Positions 1-8,680 of a stretch of DNA of 64,000 bases are shown piece after piece. Origin of the DNA: Bacteroidales bacterium (GTDB taxonomy: Bacteria; Bacteroidota; Bacteroidia; Bacteroidales; UBA932); contig SUYM01000012.1 of NCBI GenBank assembly GCA_015060455.1, positions 1 to 64,000 of the forward strand, written 5' to 3'. Every line of letters begins with the position of its first letter. The stretch's first letter is position 1. A program made the position numbers and the translations under genes. The notes beneath the pieces were generated by a model. That model was given only the letters and a program-made list of their open reading frames with translations, had not been told where the DNA came from and did no database searches.

Positions 1-26
1 TTGTCTGCTGAAGCGTGATTTGCCAT
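1..26 (-). CDS. rpsT: 30S ribosomal protein S20, N-terminal fragment
   Basis: Only the first eight codons are inside the window, reading MANHASAD from the ATG at 26-24 toward the left edge. This is the usual opening of S20 (MANxxSA...), a small primary-binding protein of the 30S subunit that contacts 16S rRNA. It lies just downstream of tRNA-Glu on the same strand and could share its transcript. The identification rests on a very short peptide plus position. Confidence 0.6.
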
Positions 27-50
27 TGTTATTCTTTTTTATATTTTTCG

Positions 51-122
51 TAGTCGGTAGGGGAATCGAACCCCTCTTGCAAGAATGAAAATCTTGAGTC
101 CTAACCGATAGACGAACCGACC
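51..122 (-). tRNA. tRNA-Glu (anticodon TTC)
   Basis: The reverse complement folds as a complete 72-nt cloverleaf. The acceptor stem is GGTCGGT with ACCGACT, the anticodon stem CAAGA/TCTTG encloses the loop TTTTCAT (anticodon TTC), and the T arm is AGGGG-TTCGATT-CCCCT. No CCA is encoded. A consensus promoter lies just upstream at 151-181. Confidence 0.95.
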
Positions 123-150
123 AAACTATACCTTTTTCACAAAGGGACTG

Positions 151-181
151 CAAAGGTATAAAAAGTTTTTAATCTGACAAA
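151..181 (-). promoter_or_regulatory. Bacteroidota-type promoter for tRNA-Glu
   Basis: On the minus strand TTTG (181-178), 19 bases, then TACCTTTG (158-151). This matches the -33 TTTG / -7 TAnnTTTG consensus of the primary sigma factor in Bacteroidota. Expected start is near 145, about 20 bases before the tRNA. Confidence 0.7.
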
Positions 182-188
182 ATATTTT

Positions 189-1190
189 TTACTCTTTCTT
201 CCATTCCCACGAATAGAGCACCGATTCCACCTGCTTCAGATAGTTCTTCTTGTCGTATTTTGGAGCATATACAAACGCTTGCAGGAGAATCATATTCTGT
301 CCGTCCGGAGTATAGAACGCGTGGCTTACGAACGGACCGCCCATATAGTCTCCATATACCTCCCACAGTCCGCGGATCTCGGCGAACTCATGCACGCCGT
401 ATTTCTTGTATTTCACGGACGGGGTGATGATAGGACTTATCATCATATATGAATTTTCCCTCATGCCCGGCACATTTTCCCTGGTCATATTGTCCTGTGC
501 CTGCAACAGCGCCTCCGGGCTCATCATATCCACTCCTGCTTCAACAGGGTATTTATATATAAGTATGCCCTGCATGGTGAACTGTGTCTCATATGCAATC
601 CATATGAAATTGTCCTTGCGCGCCTTGAGTTTGTATCCCGAAGGGAAATGAGGCGAACCGCCTGCCATAGCCGTTACCACGGGTGCAAGGTTCAGTTCTT
701 CATATTTCTTTGTGTTTGATATGACCCTTGCCCTTTCCGCCTGCTCCAAAACCGCCTTGATCTTCTCGCAGTTGGTCATGAAGAGTTCTGTGGCGACCTC
801 CTCGGTAGGAGCGTTTATCTTGATTACGCACTGAGGCGCCGCCCATTGGTCATTCTTATAGATGACGCCCGGCTCAGTGACGTCAGTGCGGATGTTGAAT
901 GCGATGATGTTCCTGTGCAGTTGGAACATGCTGGTGAAGCCGGCCGGAGCCACATTGACAAGATCAAACATCGGCTCGCTCTGCGGAAGGTATGGGAAGT
1001 CGCAGGCCAGAGAGTCCCTCAGGGTGTTGCCCAATGAGCCTTCCCAATAGTCTTTTCCGATGACTACTACAACTTCTCCCGGTTTGCCGCTGATGTTCGG
1101 CATCAGGGCCTTCCTTCTTTTTCCGTTGTTGCAGGAGATGGCTGTCGCCGCCAGGAGCGCAATTAAAATGTATGTCGCAAATCTTTTCAT
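189..1190 (-). CDS. DUF4837 family lipoprotein
   Basis: A 333-residue predicted lipoprotein. The N-terminus MKRFATYILIALLAATAISC is a type II signal peptide with lipobox AISC, so the mature protein should be anchored in an envelope membrane after Cys20. The rest resembles DUF4837, a Bacteroidota-restricted family without known function. It is rich in aromatic residues and has no recognisable catalytic motif. It follows rseP by 24 bases on the same strand and is probably the last gene of the M23-dxr-rseP-DUF4837 run, which suggests (inference) an envelope role. Confidence 0.8.
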   Translation of the reverse strand: MKRFATYILIALLAATAISCNNGKRRKALMPNISGKPGEVVVVIGKDYWEGSLGNTLRDSLACDFPYLPQSEPMFDLVNVAPAGFTSMFQLHRNIIAFNIRTDVTEPGVIYKNDQWAAPQCVIKINAPTEEVATELFMTNCEKIKAVLEQAERARVISNTKKYEELNLAPVVTAMAGGSPHFPSGYKLKARKDNFIWIAYETQFTMQGILIYKYPVEAGVDMMSPEALLQAQDNMTRENVPGMRENSYMMISPIITPSVKYKKYGVHEFAEIRGLWEVYGDYMGGPFVSHAFYTPDGQNMILLQAFVYAPKYDKKNYLKQVESVLYSWEWKKE

Positions 1191-1214
1191 ATTCTTCTTT
1201 TATAGATGTTTGAC

Positions 1215-2552
1215 TTATCTGAACAATCTTAATATATCGTTACCGAATGCGAGAATCATAAGACCGAATATAAGAATCATGCCTATTACCTGCATCACTT
1301 CAAGGAATTTGTCGCTTGGCTTGCGGCGGGTGATGATTTCATATAGGGTGAACACTATATGGCCGCCGTCAAGTGCTGGAATCGGAATCAGGTTCATGAC
1401 ACCCAGCATGATTGACAGCAGGGCTATGATGCTCAGGAAACTGTGCCAGTCCCATGTTGAAGGGAATATCTGACCGATGGCGATGAAACTTCCCACCGAT
1501 TTGTATGCTTCTGTGCTTGGTGTGAACACTAATTTCAGGTCCTGGATATATCCTCCGATGGTGGAGAATGTCTTCTTGAATCCGGCAGGGATGGCAGAAA
1601 GGAAATCATAATCCTTTGTTGCAAGTTCAGTAGGTGGAAGATACACTCCAAGACGTCCTGTGGTGTCAACCTGAATAGTCTGCATCAGAGTGTCGCAGCC
1701 TCTGAGAACGGCAACCTCGACTGCTCCTCCTGCGTTTGCTTCAAGCACAGGCCATGCGTCCTGGACAAACTCGACCCCTTGTCCTGCCACTGCAACTATT
1801 CTGTCTCCTTTGACAAGTCCGCCGTCGTAGTTGAGCGAACTCTCAGGTATGCTGTCAACCACAAACGGAACTGCCAGATCGAACATTCCCGGAGTCTTGA
1901 GGATGTCTCCTATGCGGGACTGGTCGATGTAGATGCTTACGGTGTCATTGTCCCGCAGCAGGGCAACCTTTTCCGCAGTCTGCCTCGCGAGATCTGCCTG
2001 AAGCATTCCGAAGTTCTCAGGCACATAATCATCCATGCTGATTATATGGTCCCCGTTGCGGAATCCCAGGTCGGAAGCCAGTTCATTGACATATATCTGC
2101 TTTCCATCATTGCTGATATATGCTTCTCCCCATATTCCGAGGATGCAGATATACATGATGATGGCGAAGATGAAGTTGAAAAGCACGCCTCCTGCCATCA
2201 CGAAAAGCCTCTGCCATGCCGGTTTTGAGCGGAACTCCCATGGCTGCGGCTCGCTTTTGAGTTGCTCGGTGTCCATCGACTCGTCGATCATTCCGCATAT
2301 CTTGCAGTATCCTCCCAGCGGCAGCCAGCCTATTCCGTATTCGGTCTCCCAATCGGCCGCCTTAGGGCAGAGTTTAAGGAACCATTTGCTCTTGGTGCTG
2401 AACAGTTTCACGCCCCAGGCATCGAAGAAAAGGTAGAACTTATCGACCCTAATGCCGAAAATCTTGGCGAAAATAAAATGTCCGAACTCATGAATCAGAA
2501 TGAGTATTCCTAATGCAAGTATCACTTGCAGGGTTTTCATCAATATTATCAT
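1215..2552 (-). CDS. rseP: RIP metalloprotease RseP (site-2 protease)
   Basis: Intramembrane zinc metalloprotease of the S2P/RseP family, which cuts membrane-embedded anti-sigma factors and signal-peptide remnants. The zinc motif HEFGH is in the first transmembrane helix. The second active-site motif, NLIPIPALDGGH, is in a C-terminal helix, and PDZ-like sequence lies between. The track ORF starts at 2573 inside dxr. I prefer the ATG at 2552 (MIILMKTLQ...), which directly follows the dxr stop and gives the usual short N-terminus before HEFGH; 2540 is also possible. About 445 residues is normal for the family in Bacteroidota. Probably co-transcribed with dxr. Confidence 0.93.
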   Translation of the reverse strand: MIILMKTLQVILALGILILIHEFGHFIFAKIFGIRVDKFYLFFDAWGVKLFSTKSKWFLKLCPKAADWETEYGIGWLPLGGYCKICGMIDESMDTEQLKSEPQPWEFRSKPAWQRLFVMAGGVLFNFIFAIIMYICILGIWGEAYISNDGKQIYVNELASDLGFRNGDHIISMDDYVPENFGMLQADLARQTAEKVALLRDNDTVSIYIDQSRIGDILKTPGMFDLAVPFVVDSIPESSLNYDGGLVKGDRIVAVAGQGVEFVQDAWPVLEANAGGAVEVAVLRGCDTLMQTIQVDTTGRLGVYLPPTELATKDYDFLSAIPAGFKKTFSTIGGYIQDLKLVFTPSTEAYKSVGSFIAIGQIFPSTWDWHSFLSIIALLSIMLGVMNLIPIPALDGGHIVFTLYEIITRRKPSDKFLEVMQVIGMILIFGLMILAFGNDILRLFR

Positions 2553-2553
2553 C

Positions 2554-3720
2554 TTATCTTGAAATTTTATCAATCAGTGTATTTGCTGTCGAATATGCAG
2601 CCGTGTTGGTTCCGAATATGCACCCGAGATCCGGTGTCTTTACGTATTCCACCTTCTCCATGGTCTCCCGCACCACGTCCGTGATGTCGTAGAATCCGAT
2701 TCTCTCTTTCAGGAAGGCCGCCACGGCCGCTTCATTTGCCGCGTTCATTATGCACGGCATGTTTCCGCCCTGTCGAAGAGCCTCGTAGGCAAGGTCGAGG
2801 GCAGGGAATTTCTGTCTGTCGGGCGCAAGGAAGGACAGGCTTCCAAGTTCGGCGAAATTGAGTTTTCTGCTGTCGAGCGGAAGTCTGTGCGGATAACTGA
2901 ATGCGAATTGGATGGCCTCTCTCATATCCGGATGTCCCATCTGTGCAATAACCGAGCCGTCCGCATACTCCACCATGGAGTGGATGATGGACTCGGGGTG
3001 TATCACCACGTCGATCCTGTCTCCCGGGGTGCCGAACAGCCAACGTGCCTCGATGATTTCCAGGCCCTTGTTCATCATGGTCGCGGAGTCGATGGTGATC
3101 TTGCTGCCCATGCTCCAGTTAGGGTGGTTGAGGGCCTGCTCGCGTGTCGCCTTGGCTATGTCATCACGGCTCCAGTTTCTGAATGGGCCTCCTGAGGCTG
3201 TCAGGTGTATTTTTTCTATGTCCGCGCCTGCCGAACCCATAAGGCATTGGAATATGGCCGAATGCTCGGAATCTACCGGGAGAATGCCGGCGTGATGCTT
3301 CGCCGCAAGGTCCATGACAATCTCTCCTGCCGCCACAAGGGTCTCCTTGTTTGCCAACGCTATCATCTTGCCCGCCTTGACTGCGGCGATGGTGGATTCC
3401 AGTCCGCTGAAACCGACCATTGAGGTCAGCACGATATCTATATTGTCGCTCTGTACCAGGTCGCAGACGGATTTCATGCCGGCGAACACTTTGACAAAAT
3501 GAGGTTTCAGCGCCTCCGCAGTCTGCCCATATCTGCCTTCATCGCATATCACGACATTGTTGGCGTCAAATTCGATGGCCTGCTGCACGAGCAAATCCCA
3601 ACTGCTGTTGGCTGTAAGCAGTTCAACTTCAAAGAGATCTCTGTGCTGGCGTATGACATCGAGCGCCTGCCTTCCGATTGAACCGGTGGATCCGAGTATC
3701 GCAATTCTTCTCTTTTCCAT
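2554..3720 (-). CDS. dxr: 1-deoxy-D-xylulose 5-phosphate reductoisomerase
   Basis: Second enzyme of the MEP isoprenoid pathway: converts DXP to 2-C-methyl-D-erythritol 4-phosphate with NADPH and a divalent metal. The N-terminal Rossmann motif LGSTGSIG begins near residue 9. The metal/substrate motifs PVDSEHSAIFQ and LTASGGPF follow, as does MGSKITIDSATMMNKGLE. Length 388 is typical. It sits 5 bases after the M23 peptidase stop and abuts rseP, consistent with one minus-strand operon. Confidence 0.97.
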   Translation of the reverse strand: MEKRRIAILGSTGSIGRQALDVIRQHRDLFEVELLTANSSWDLLVQQAIEFDANNVVICDEGRYGQTAEALKPHFVKVFAGMKSVCDLVQSDNIDIVLTSMVGFSGLESTIAAVKAGKMIALANKETLVAAGEIVMDLAAKHHAGILPVDSEHSAIFQCLMGSAGADIEKIHLTASGGPFRNWSRDDIAKATREQALNHPNWSMGSKITIDSATMMNKGLEIIEARWLFGTPGDRIDVVIHPESIIHSMVEYADGSVIAQMGHPDMREAIQFAFSYPHRLPLDSRKLNFAELGSLSFLAPDRQKFPALDLAYEALRQGGNMPCIMNAANEAAVAAFLKERIGFYDITDVVRETMEKVEYVKTPDLGCIFGTNTAAYSTANTLIDKISR

Positions 3721-3725
3721 AGTCC

Positions 3726-4589
3726 TTAGAAACTTATGTATCTGGCAGGATCGACCGCGGTGCCCTTGTGCCAGAGTTCGAGGTGGAGGTGCGGACCGGT
3801 GGAAAGTTCTCCGGTGTTGCCTATGAGCGCAATCGGTGCACCGGCCGTAACTTTGTCGCCGGTCTTCTTGAGGAGGCTGCCGTTGTGCTTGTATATGGAG
3901 ATTATATCACCGTTGTGCTGGATTTCAACGGTGTTGCCGAACTCGTTGCTCCATCCTGCGTGTATGACTGTTCCGTCAAGTATGGCCTTCACGACAGTGC
4001 CCTGCGGTGCCGTGATGTCGAGGTAGGGATGGCTGACCTGGTTGTATCCTTGTGAAATGACTCCTTTCAGCGGGCTGAAAAAATGTACGCCCTCGATTGG
4101 GAGATCTCTTTTCTCCCTCTGCGCCGAGATTCCGAACTGCTCCTCCTGCTTCACTTTTTCACGCAGCAGAGAGTCTCTGCGCTGTATTTCCTCCATGTTC
4201 GCCTGTCTGGCTGAGGTCGGCATGCTGGCGTTGACCAGACTGTCTATCTTCACCGGGTCCATCCCCTCCATTACCCTTTTGAGGTTCTCGGAGTACAGTC
4301 CCCATTTATATATGACGGTTTCAAGTGAGTCGATGGTGATGGCATTCTGTATGGCCGCCTTTTTCGAGCGTGCGTCAGGATAGCCGGGGATGAATGTCCT
4401 CACCGGAGTATATGCTATTATGGAAAATATTGCTGCGCTGAGGGTCACAAGAATGGTGATGACTGCCACGAACATGCTTGTCCTTGTGAAATGGACTGTC
4501 CATAACTGCTTGTGCGACTGGTCATCGATGATGGCAAGCCTGAAATTGCTTCTCTTGTGTTCTTTGCCTGTCTTATGCTCTTTGCTCAT
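3726..4589 (-). CDS. M23 family peptidase, membrane-anchored (LytM/murein hydrolase type)
   Basis: A 287-residue envelope protein. A basic N-terminus is followed by one transmembrane segment (about residues 33-60), then a coiled-coil-prone linker, then a C-terminal M23 domain. Zinc ligands visible are the H/D of SHPYLDITAP and the HLHLE motif near the end (GPHLHLELW). All canonical M23 ligands seem present, so it may be active on peptidoglycan cross-links rather than a pure activator. It is the first gene of the minus-strand run M23-dxr-rseP-DUF4837 and diverges from ruvX across a 29-base gap. Confidence 0.88.
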   Translation of the reverse strand: MSKEHKTGKEHKRSNFRLAIIDDQSHKQLWTVHFTRTSMFVAVITILVTLSAAIFSIIAYTPVRTFIPGYPDARSKKAAIQNAITIDSLETVIYKWGLYSENLKRVMEGMDPVKIDSLVNASMPTSARQANMEEIQRRDSLLREKVKQEEQFGISAQREKRDLPIEGVHFFSPLKGVISQGYNQVSHPYLDITAPQGTVVKAILDGTVIHAGWSNEFGNTVEIQHNGDIISIYKHNGSLLKKTGDKVTAGAPIALIGNTGELSTGPHLHLELWHKGTAVDPARYISF

Positions 4590-4611
4590 GTCTGCTTTTT
4601 TACTAACTTTG
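4581..4611 (+). promoter_or_regulatory. Promoter of ruvX, giving a near-leaderless mRNA
   Basis: TTTG (4581-4584), 19 bases, TAACTTTG (4604-4611). The expected transcription start, about 7 bases downstream, falls at or next to the ruvX ATG at 4619. The -33 box lies inside the start of the divergent M23 gene. Confidence 0.7.
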
Positions 4612-4618
4612 CACCGAT

Positions 4619-5032
4619 ATGGACAGAATAATCGGCATTGATTACGGACGAAAAAGAGTGGGTGTTGCTGTCAGCGACCCTCTCGGGATTTTCGCGTCTG
4701 CCCTTGAAACGGTACATTCTGCAAAGATAATAGAATATCTCAAAAAATACGCTGAAAATGAGAATGTGGTGCGTTTTGTTGTGGGATATCCTATCAACAT
4801 GAATGGTGCTCCGTCAGAGGCGGCGAAGGATATTGATATATTCCTCAAACACCTTGCAAAGGCATTTCCGGACATTCCGGTGACATTGGAGGATGAACGG
4901 TTCACCTCCGTGCTTGCCCATCGTGCCATGATTGACGGCGGCATGAAGAAGCAGGACCGCATGAAGAAGGAGTCGGTCGATAAGATCAGCGCCGCCATCA
5001 TCCTTCAGTCCTACCTTGACAGAAACAGATAG
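4619..5032 (+). CDS. ruvX: Putative pre-16S rRNA nuclease / Holliday junction resolvase-like protein (YqgF/RuvX)
   Basis: A 137-residue RNase H-fold protein of the YqgF family, thought to act in 16S rRNA 5'-end maturation, with resolvase activity proposed for some members. The opening strand IGIDYGRKRVGVAVSD carries the first acidic residue. The motifs VVGYPINMNG and LEDERFTS follow, and a final helix region with several Asp/Glu closes the fold. Length is normal. It starts almost on its own promoter and precedes def after a repeat-bearing gap. Confidence 0.93.
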   Translation: MDRIIGIDYGRKRVGVAVSDPLGIFASALETVHSAKIIEYLKKYAENENVVRFVVGYPINMNGAPSEAAKDIDIFLKHLAKAFPDIPVTLEDERFTSVLAHRAMIDGGMKKQDRMKKESVDKISAAIILQSYLDRNR

Positions 5033-5045
5033 TCATCCACCACAA

Positions 5046-5090
5046 TCATCCTGAGCACCACATGTCATCCTGAGCGAAGCGAAGGATCTG
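5046..5090. repeat. TGTCATCCTGAG-type intergenic hairpin repeat, one partial and one full copy
   Basis: A partial unit (TCATCCTGAG from 5046) is followed by a full unit at 5063-5090 that starts TGTCATCCT and ends AGGATCTG. The full unit is an imperfect palindrome (ATCCT...AGGAT) around GAGCGAAGCGA. The same family recurs in many gaps of this window. Confidence 0.8.
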
Positions 5091-5118
5091 TAAAACTAAA
5101 AAGAACAAAAACGATACT

Positions 5119-5670
5119 ATGATACTACCGATTTATTTGTATGGAGCCGACGTGCTCCGAAACGAAAACAAAGACGCCGACCTTAACGACAAGGAAGCGA
5201 TCCTTAAACTCATTGAGGATATGAAGGAGACCCTCAAAGTCGCTGACGGATGCGGTCTTGCGGCCCCTCAGGTGGGCGTGAACCTTAATGTGGTCATTGT
5301 CGATGGTCGTGAACTCACCGAAACATACGACTATCTCCATGATTTCTTCCGCGTGATGATCAATCCTGTCGTGCTCGAAGAAAGCGAGGAAACATGTGAA
5401 TATTCGGAGGGCTGTCTGAGCGTGCCGGGAGTATATGCGGAGGTGCGCCGTCCTGCGAAGATAAAGGTCGAGTACTATAACGAGAATTTCGAGAAGGTCG
5501 TAGAGGAGTTTGACCGTTTCGGCTGCCGTATGGTGCAGCATGAACTTTCGCACCTGGAAGGCAACCTTTTTGTAGATAACATTTCGCCGATCCGCCGCAA
5601 GATGATCGCGCGCAAGTTGCAGGCGATCTCCAAAGGCTCGGTGCAGACACGATACAAATCGAAAAGATAG
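5119..5670 (+). CDS. def: Peptide deformylase
   Basis: Removes the N-formyl group from nascent proteins with a Cys-His-His-bound metal. Motif I GCGLAAPQVG is at residues 44-53, motif II EGCLSVPG at 97-104 with the metal-binding Cys, and motif III is QHELSHLEG at 140-148. The metal ligands (Cys99, His141, His145) and the catalytic Glu142 are present. However, the usual HExDH reads HELSH, with Ser in place of the conserved Asp. Length 183 is normal. It lies between ruvX and a phosphohexomutase, with hairpin repeats in both gaps. Confidence 0.95.
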   Translation: MILPIYLYGADVLRNENKDADLNDKEAILKLIEDMKETLKVADGCGLAAPQVGVNLNVVIVDGRELTETYDYLHDFFRVMINPVVLEESEETCEYSEGCLSVPGVYAEVRRPAKIKVEYYNENFEKVVEEFDRFGCRMVQHELSHLEGNLFVDNISPIRRKMIARKLQAISKGSVQTRYKSKR

Positions 5671-5679
5671 GTTGTTGAC

Positions 5680-5737
5680 TGTCATTTCTTTCGCTACCGC
5701 TAAGCGGTAAGCCGATAGCGAGCGAAACGAGAAATCT
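5680..5737. repeat. Divergent TGTCAT...ATCT hairpin repeat
   Basis: It has the same ends as the TGTCATCCTGAG family but a different stem. TGTCATTTC at the left pairs with GAAATCT at the right, and inner arms TTTCGCT/AGCGAAA enclose a further short palindrome CCGCTAAGCGG. It lies between def and the phosphohexomutase gene. Confidence 0.65.
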
Positions 5738-5751
5738 ATAATCGTAAAACT

Positions 5752-7098
5752 ATGGGAGCATTTCACGCATACGACATCAGAGGAATCTACAATGTGGATT
5801 TCGACAAGGATACGGCCTACAAGGTGGGTTATTTCCTTCCTGAACTTCTTTCTGCCGACAAGGTGCTTGTGGGACGTGACGCCAGAGTATCTTCGCCGGA
5901 AATCCATGATTACCTTCTCAAAGGCATCACCGATGCAGGCGCAGACGTATATGATGTAGGACTGGCTACCACGCCTATGGTATATTTCGGCACTGCACAT
6001 TACGGCTTCAAGGCCTCTGTCCAGATCACCGCATCGCATAACCCTGCCGAATACAACGGCTTGAAGGTGTCTCGTGAAAATGCACTTCCGGTGGGTCTTG
6101 ATACGGGTCTGGGTCAGATAAAGGAGTGGATTGAGTCAGGACGCCCTTGCCCTGTGGCGGCAGTTCCGGGAAAGGTTCATCAGAAGGATATGAGGAAGGA
6201 TTATGTGGATTTCCTTCTTAAATATAAGGGGGACTGGTCAGACCTGAAAATCGCCATGGACGTATCCAACGGTATGGCTTCGCTCTTTGTTGATGATATT
6301 TTCGGTGATCAGCCGGCCTATATATATAAGGATATGGACGGGTCGTTCCCGAATCACGAGCCTAATCCGCTTGTGCCTGCAAATGTGGAGGACCTCAGGA
6401 AACTTGTGGCACAGACAAAGGCTGACATAGGAGTCATCTTTGACGGCGATGCGGACCGCGTGATGTTTGTGGATGAGAACAGCAGGTTCATATCTCCGGA
6501 CCTTATGATTGCGGTTCTCGGACATTATTTCCTTGAAGAAAGAGGGGAGAAGGGGTATATCCATCAGGACATCCGTTCCTCAAAGGCTGTGGGTGAATAT
6601 CTCGCTCCTATGGGCGGAATCATGAATACATGGCGTGTGGGTCGTGCCTATGCAGCCCTGAAACTGCGCGAACTTGACGGAGTGTATGGAGGCGAACTTG
6701 CAGGCCACTATTATTTCCGCGATTTCTTCTATTCCGACAGCGGACTCCTTGCCGCAATCCTCATTCTGAATGTGGTTGCAAAGAAAAAGGCGGAGGGCGT
6801 GTCTCTGAGCCAACTCATCGCACGCATTGAGAAATATCAGAACTCAGGCGAGATCAATTTCCGCCTCGACCGCAAGCAGGAAGCGATGGATGCCGTGCGC
6901 GACCATTTCATGAGTGCCGAACACTCGACTGCCTATATGGACTTCGACGGATACCGGGTGGAGTTCCCTGACTGGTGGTTCAATATCCGCCCTTCCAACA
7001 CAGAGCCATATCTTCGTTTTCTCTGCGAGGCAACAACAAAGGACCTTCTTGACGAGAAGGTTGCCAAGGCCCGGGAGATAATAAGCCGCTTTGCTTAA
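5752..7098 (+). CDS. manB: Phosphomannomutase / phosphoglucomutase
   Basis: Alpha-D-phosphohexomutase that interconverts hexose 6- and 1-phosphates for sugar-nucleotide synthesis. The phosphoserine motif is ITASHNPAEYNG (Ser95). The metal-binding loop is FDGDADR near residue 229. The sugar-binding region is GGELAGHYYFRD and the C-terminal phosphate-binding loop is RPSNTEPYLR. All four domains are present in 448 residues. Motifs cannot tell mannose from glucose preference, so the symbol is tentative. A strong bidirectional terminator follows. Confidence 0.9.
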   Translation: MGAFHAYDIRGIYNVDFDKDTAYKVGYFLPELLSADKVLVGRDARVSSPEIHDYLLKGITDAGADVYDVGLATTPMVYFGTAHYGFKASVQITASHNPAEYNGLKVSRENALPVGLDTGLGQIKEWIESGRPCPVAAVPGKVHQKDMRKDYVDFLLKYKGDWSDLKIAMDVSNGMASLFVDDIFGDQPAYIYKDMDGSFPNHEPNPLVPANVEDLRKLVAQTKADIGVIFDGDADRVMFVDENSRFISPDLMIAVLGHYFLEERGEKGYIHQDIRSSKAVGEYLAPMGGIMNTWRVGRAYAALKLRELDGVYGGELAGHYYFRDFFYSDSGLLAAILILNVVAKKKAEGVSLSQLIARIEKYQNSGEINFRLDRKQEAMDAVRDHFMSAEHSTAYMDFDGYRVEFPDWWFNIRPSNTEPYLRFLCEATTKDLLDEKVAKAREIISRFA

Positions 7099-7175
7099 TT
7101 GTCCTCCGCCCGACAAAGGATATGCCTTATTGTGCGGTGGAGTGTAAGGCTTTGATACAGAGTAATTTAATATAA

Positions 7176-7204
7176 TTAAGGTGGGTCGAAAACGCCCACC
7201 TTAA
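7176..7204. terminator. Bidirectional intrinsic terminator between phosphohexomutase and guaA
   Basis: A perfect 10-bp stem TTAAGGTGGG/CCCACCTTAA with a 9-base loop, in an A/T-rich setting on both sides. It lies between the convergent ends of the phosphohexomutase gene (plus) and guaA (minus). Confidence 0.8.
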
Positions 7205-7246
7205 TATATGCATCTAATTGATACCTAAGGAGTTATATCCCACGGT

Positions 7247-8554
7247 TTATTCCCATTCGATGGTTGCTGACGGCTTCGGTGAGAGGTCGTAGCATACGCG
7301 GTTGACCATAGGCACCTCAGCGAGGATGCGGTCTGTAATCTTCATGAGGATTGGCCACTCGATCTGCTCGATTGATGCAGTCATCGCGTCGATGGTGTTC
7401 ACGGCACGAATGATGACCGGCCAGTCGTATGAGCGTGCGTTGTTGCGTACACCCACAGACTTGAAATCAGGAACCACAGTGAAATACTGCCATACCTTCT
7501 TGTCAAGACCAGCCTTTGCAAATTCCTCACGAAGGATGGCGTCTGCCTCGCGGAGTGCTTCAAGACGGTCACGTGTGATGGCTCCAAGGCAACGTACTCC
7601 AAGACCCGGACCCGGGAACGGCTGACGATATACCATTTCGTATGGAAGGCCGAGTTCTACACCGCAGGCACGGACCTCATCCTTGAAGAGTTGCTTGAGC
7701 GGCTCTACGAGTTCGAACTGGAGGTCCTCAGGAAGACCGCCTACGTTGTGATGTGACTTTACAACCTTAGCAGTCTTTGTGCCGCTCTCTGCAATGTCAG
7801 GATAGATTGTTCCCTGTCCGAGGAAATCGATGCCGTCAAGTTTGCGTGCCTCCTCTTCGAATACGCGGATGAACTCGCCGCCGATGATCTTTCTCTTCTG
7901 TTCAGGATCTGCAACGCCCTCGAGGAGTCCGAGGAAACGGTCTGTAGCGTTTACATATATAAGGTTAGCGTTGAGTTGGTTGCGGAACACTTCAATAACA
8001 TTCTCGCTCTCGCCCTTGCGCATAAGTCCGTGGTTCACGTGAACGCAATAGAGTTTGTCACCGATCGCTTTGAGGAGGAGGGCTGCAAGAACAGAACTGT
8101 CAACTCCGCCTGAGAGGGCGAGGAGGACCTTCTTGTCGCCTACCTGCTGACGGATGAGTTCCACCTGGTCGGCAACGAAGTTCTTCATGTTCCAGTTTGC
8201 CTCGGCCTTGCATGTGTCGAAAACGAAATCCTTTACAGCAGCCTTGATTGCCTCTTCGTCGTTCTCGAACTGTGCGAGTTTCACCTGGCAGAGTGCCTTG
8301 TCATGACCTGCTGCCATTACAGGGATGCCAGCCTCATATATCTCCGACAGTACGTCGATCGCAACCCCGTCAATTACATTGTTGGGACCACCGTTGATGA
8401 TGATACCCTTTACATTAGGAAGAGCCTTGAGTTCCTTGGCTGTGATGTCATGCGGGTGTATTTCGCTGTAAACGCCCAATGCACGGACTGCTCTTGCAAC
8501 CACCGTGTTCTCGTGGCTTCCGAGGTCCAGAATTACGATCATGTCCTGTTTCAT
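7247..8554 (-). CDS. guaA: GMP synthase with a degenerate, truncated glutaminase domain
   Basis: The ATP-pyrophosphatase and dimerisation domains of GMP synthase are intact. SGGVDSS is at 148-154, QGTIYPD, KSHHNVGGLP and RQPFPGPGLGVR follow, and the protein ends KPSATIEWE. These parts convert XMP to GMP using ATP and ammonia. The N-terminal class I amidotransferase domain is only about 110 residues instead of about 190. It keeps the first strands (ILDLGSHENTVVAR, IINGGPNN), but the nucleophile loop (normally GxCxGMQ) reads AAGHDK, and the segment with the catalytic His and Glu is missing. The enzyme therefore should not hydrolyse glutamine itself. The remaining frame is clean through 435 residues, so this is not a fresh frameshift. 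Confidence 0.93.
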   Translation of the reverse strand: MKQDMIVILDLGSHENTVVARAVRALGVYSEIHPHDITAKELKALPNVKGIIINGGPNNVIDGVAIDVLSEIYEAGIPVMAAGHDKALCQVKLAQFENDEEAIKAAVKDFVFDTCKAEANWNMKNFVADQVELIRQQVGDKKVLLALSGGVDSSVLAALLLKAIGDKLYCVHVNHGLMRKGESENVIEVFRNQLNANLIYVNATDRFLGLLEGVADPEQKRKIIGGEFIRVFEEEARKLDGIDFLGQGTIYPDIAESGTKTAKVVKSHHNVGGLPEDLQFELVEPLKQLFKDEVRACGVELGLPYEMVYRQPFPGPGLGVRCLGAITRDRLEALREADAILREEFAKAGLDKKVWQYFTVVPDFKSVGVRNNARSYDWPVIIRAVNTIDAMTASIEQIEWPILMKITDRILAEVPMVNRVCYDLSPKPSATIEWE

Positions 8555-8680
8555 ACTGTTTATTTATATTATACTGTTATTCTATTCTTTTCCTGTCCGG
8601 ATGCCCTTTCAGGGGTGTTGACCAGTGGAATTGTCTGGTCTGCATCGCGCGTACTTTCAATGTGTCCGGAAAATAATCCG

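Noticed and set aside
5125-6039. 304-codon minus-strand ORF
   Set aside because: Shadow of def and the phosphohexomutase gene on the other strand; crosses an intergenic repeat and has no family features.
8555-8680. Purine riboswitch before guaA
   Set aside because: The leader lacks the conserved three-way junction motifs; none seen before purE either.
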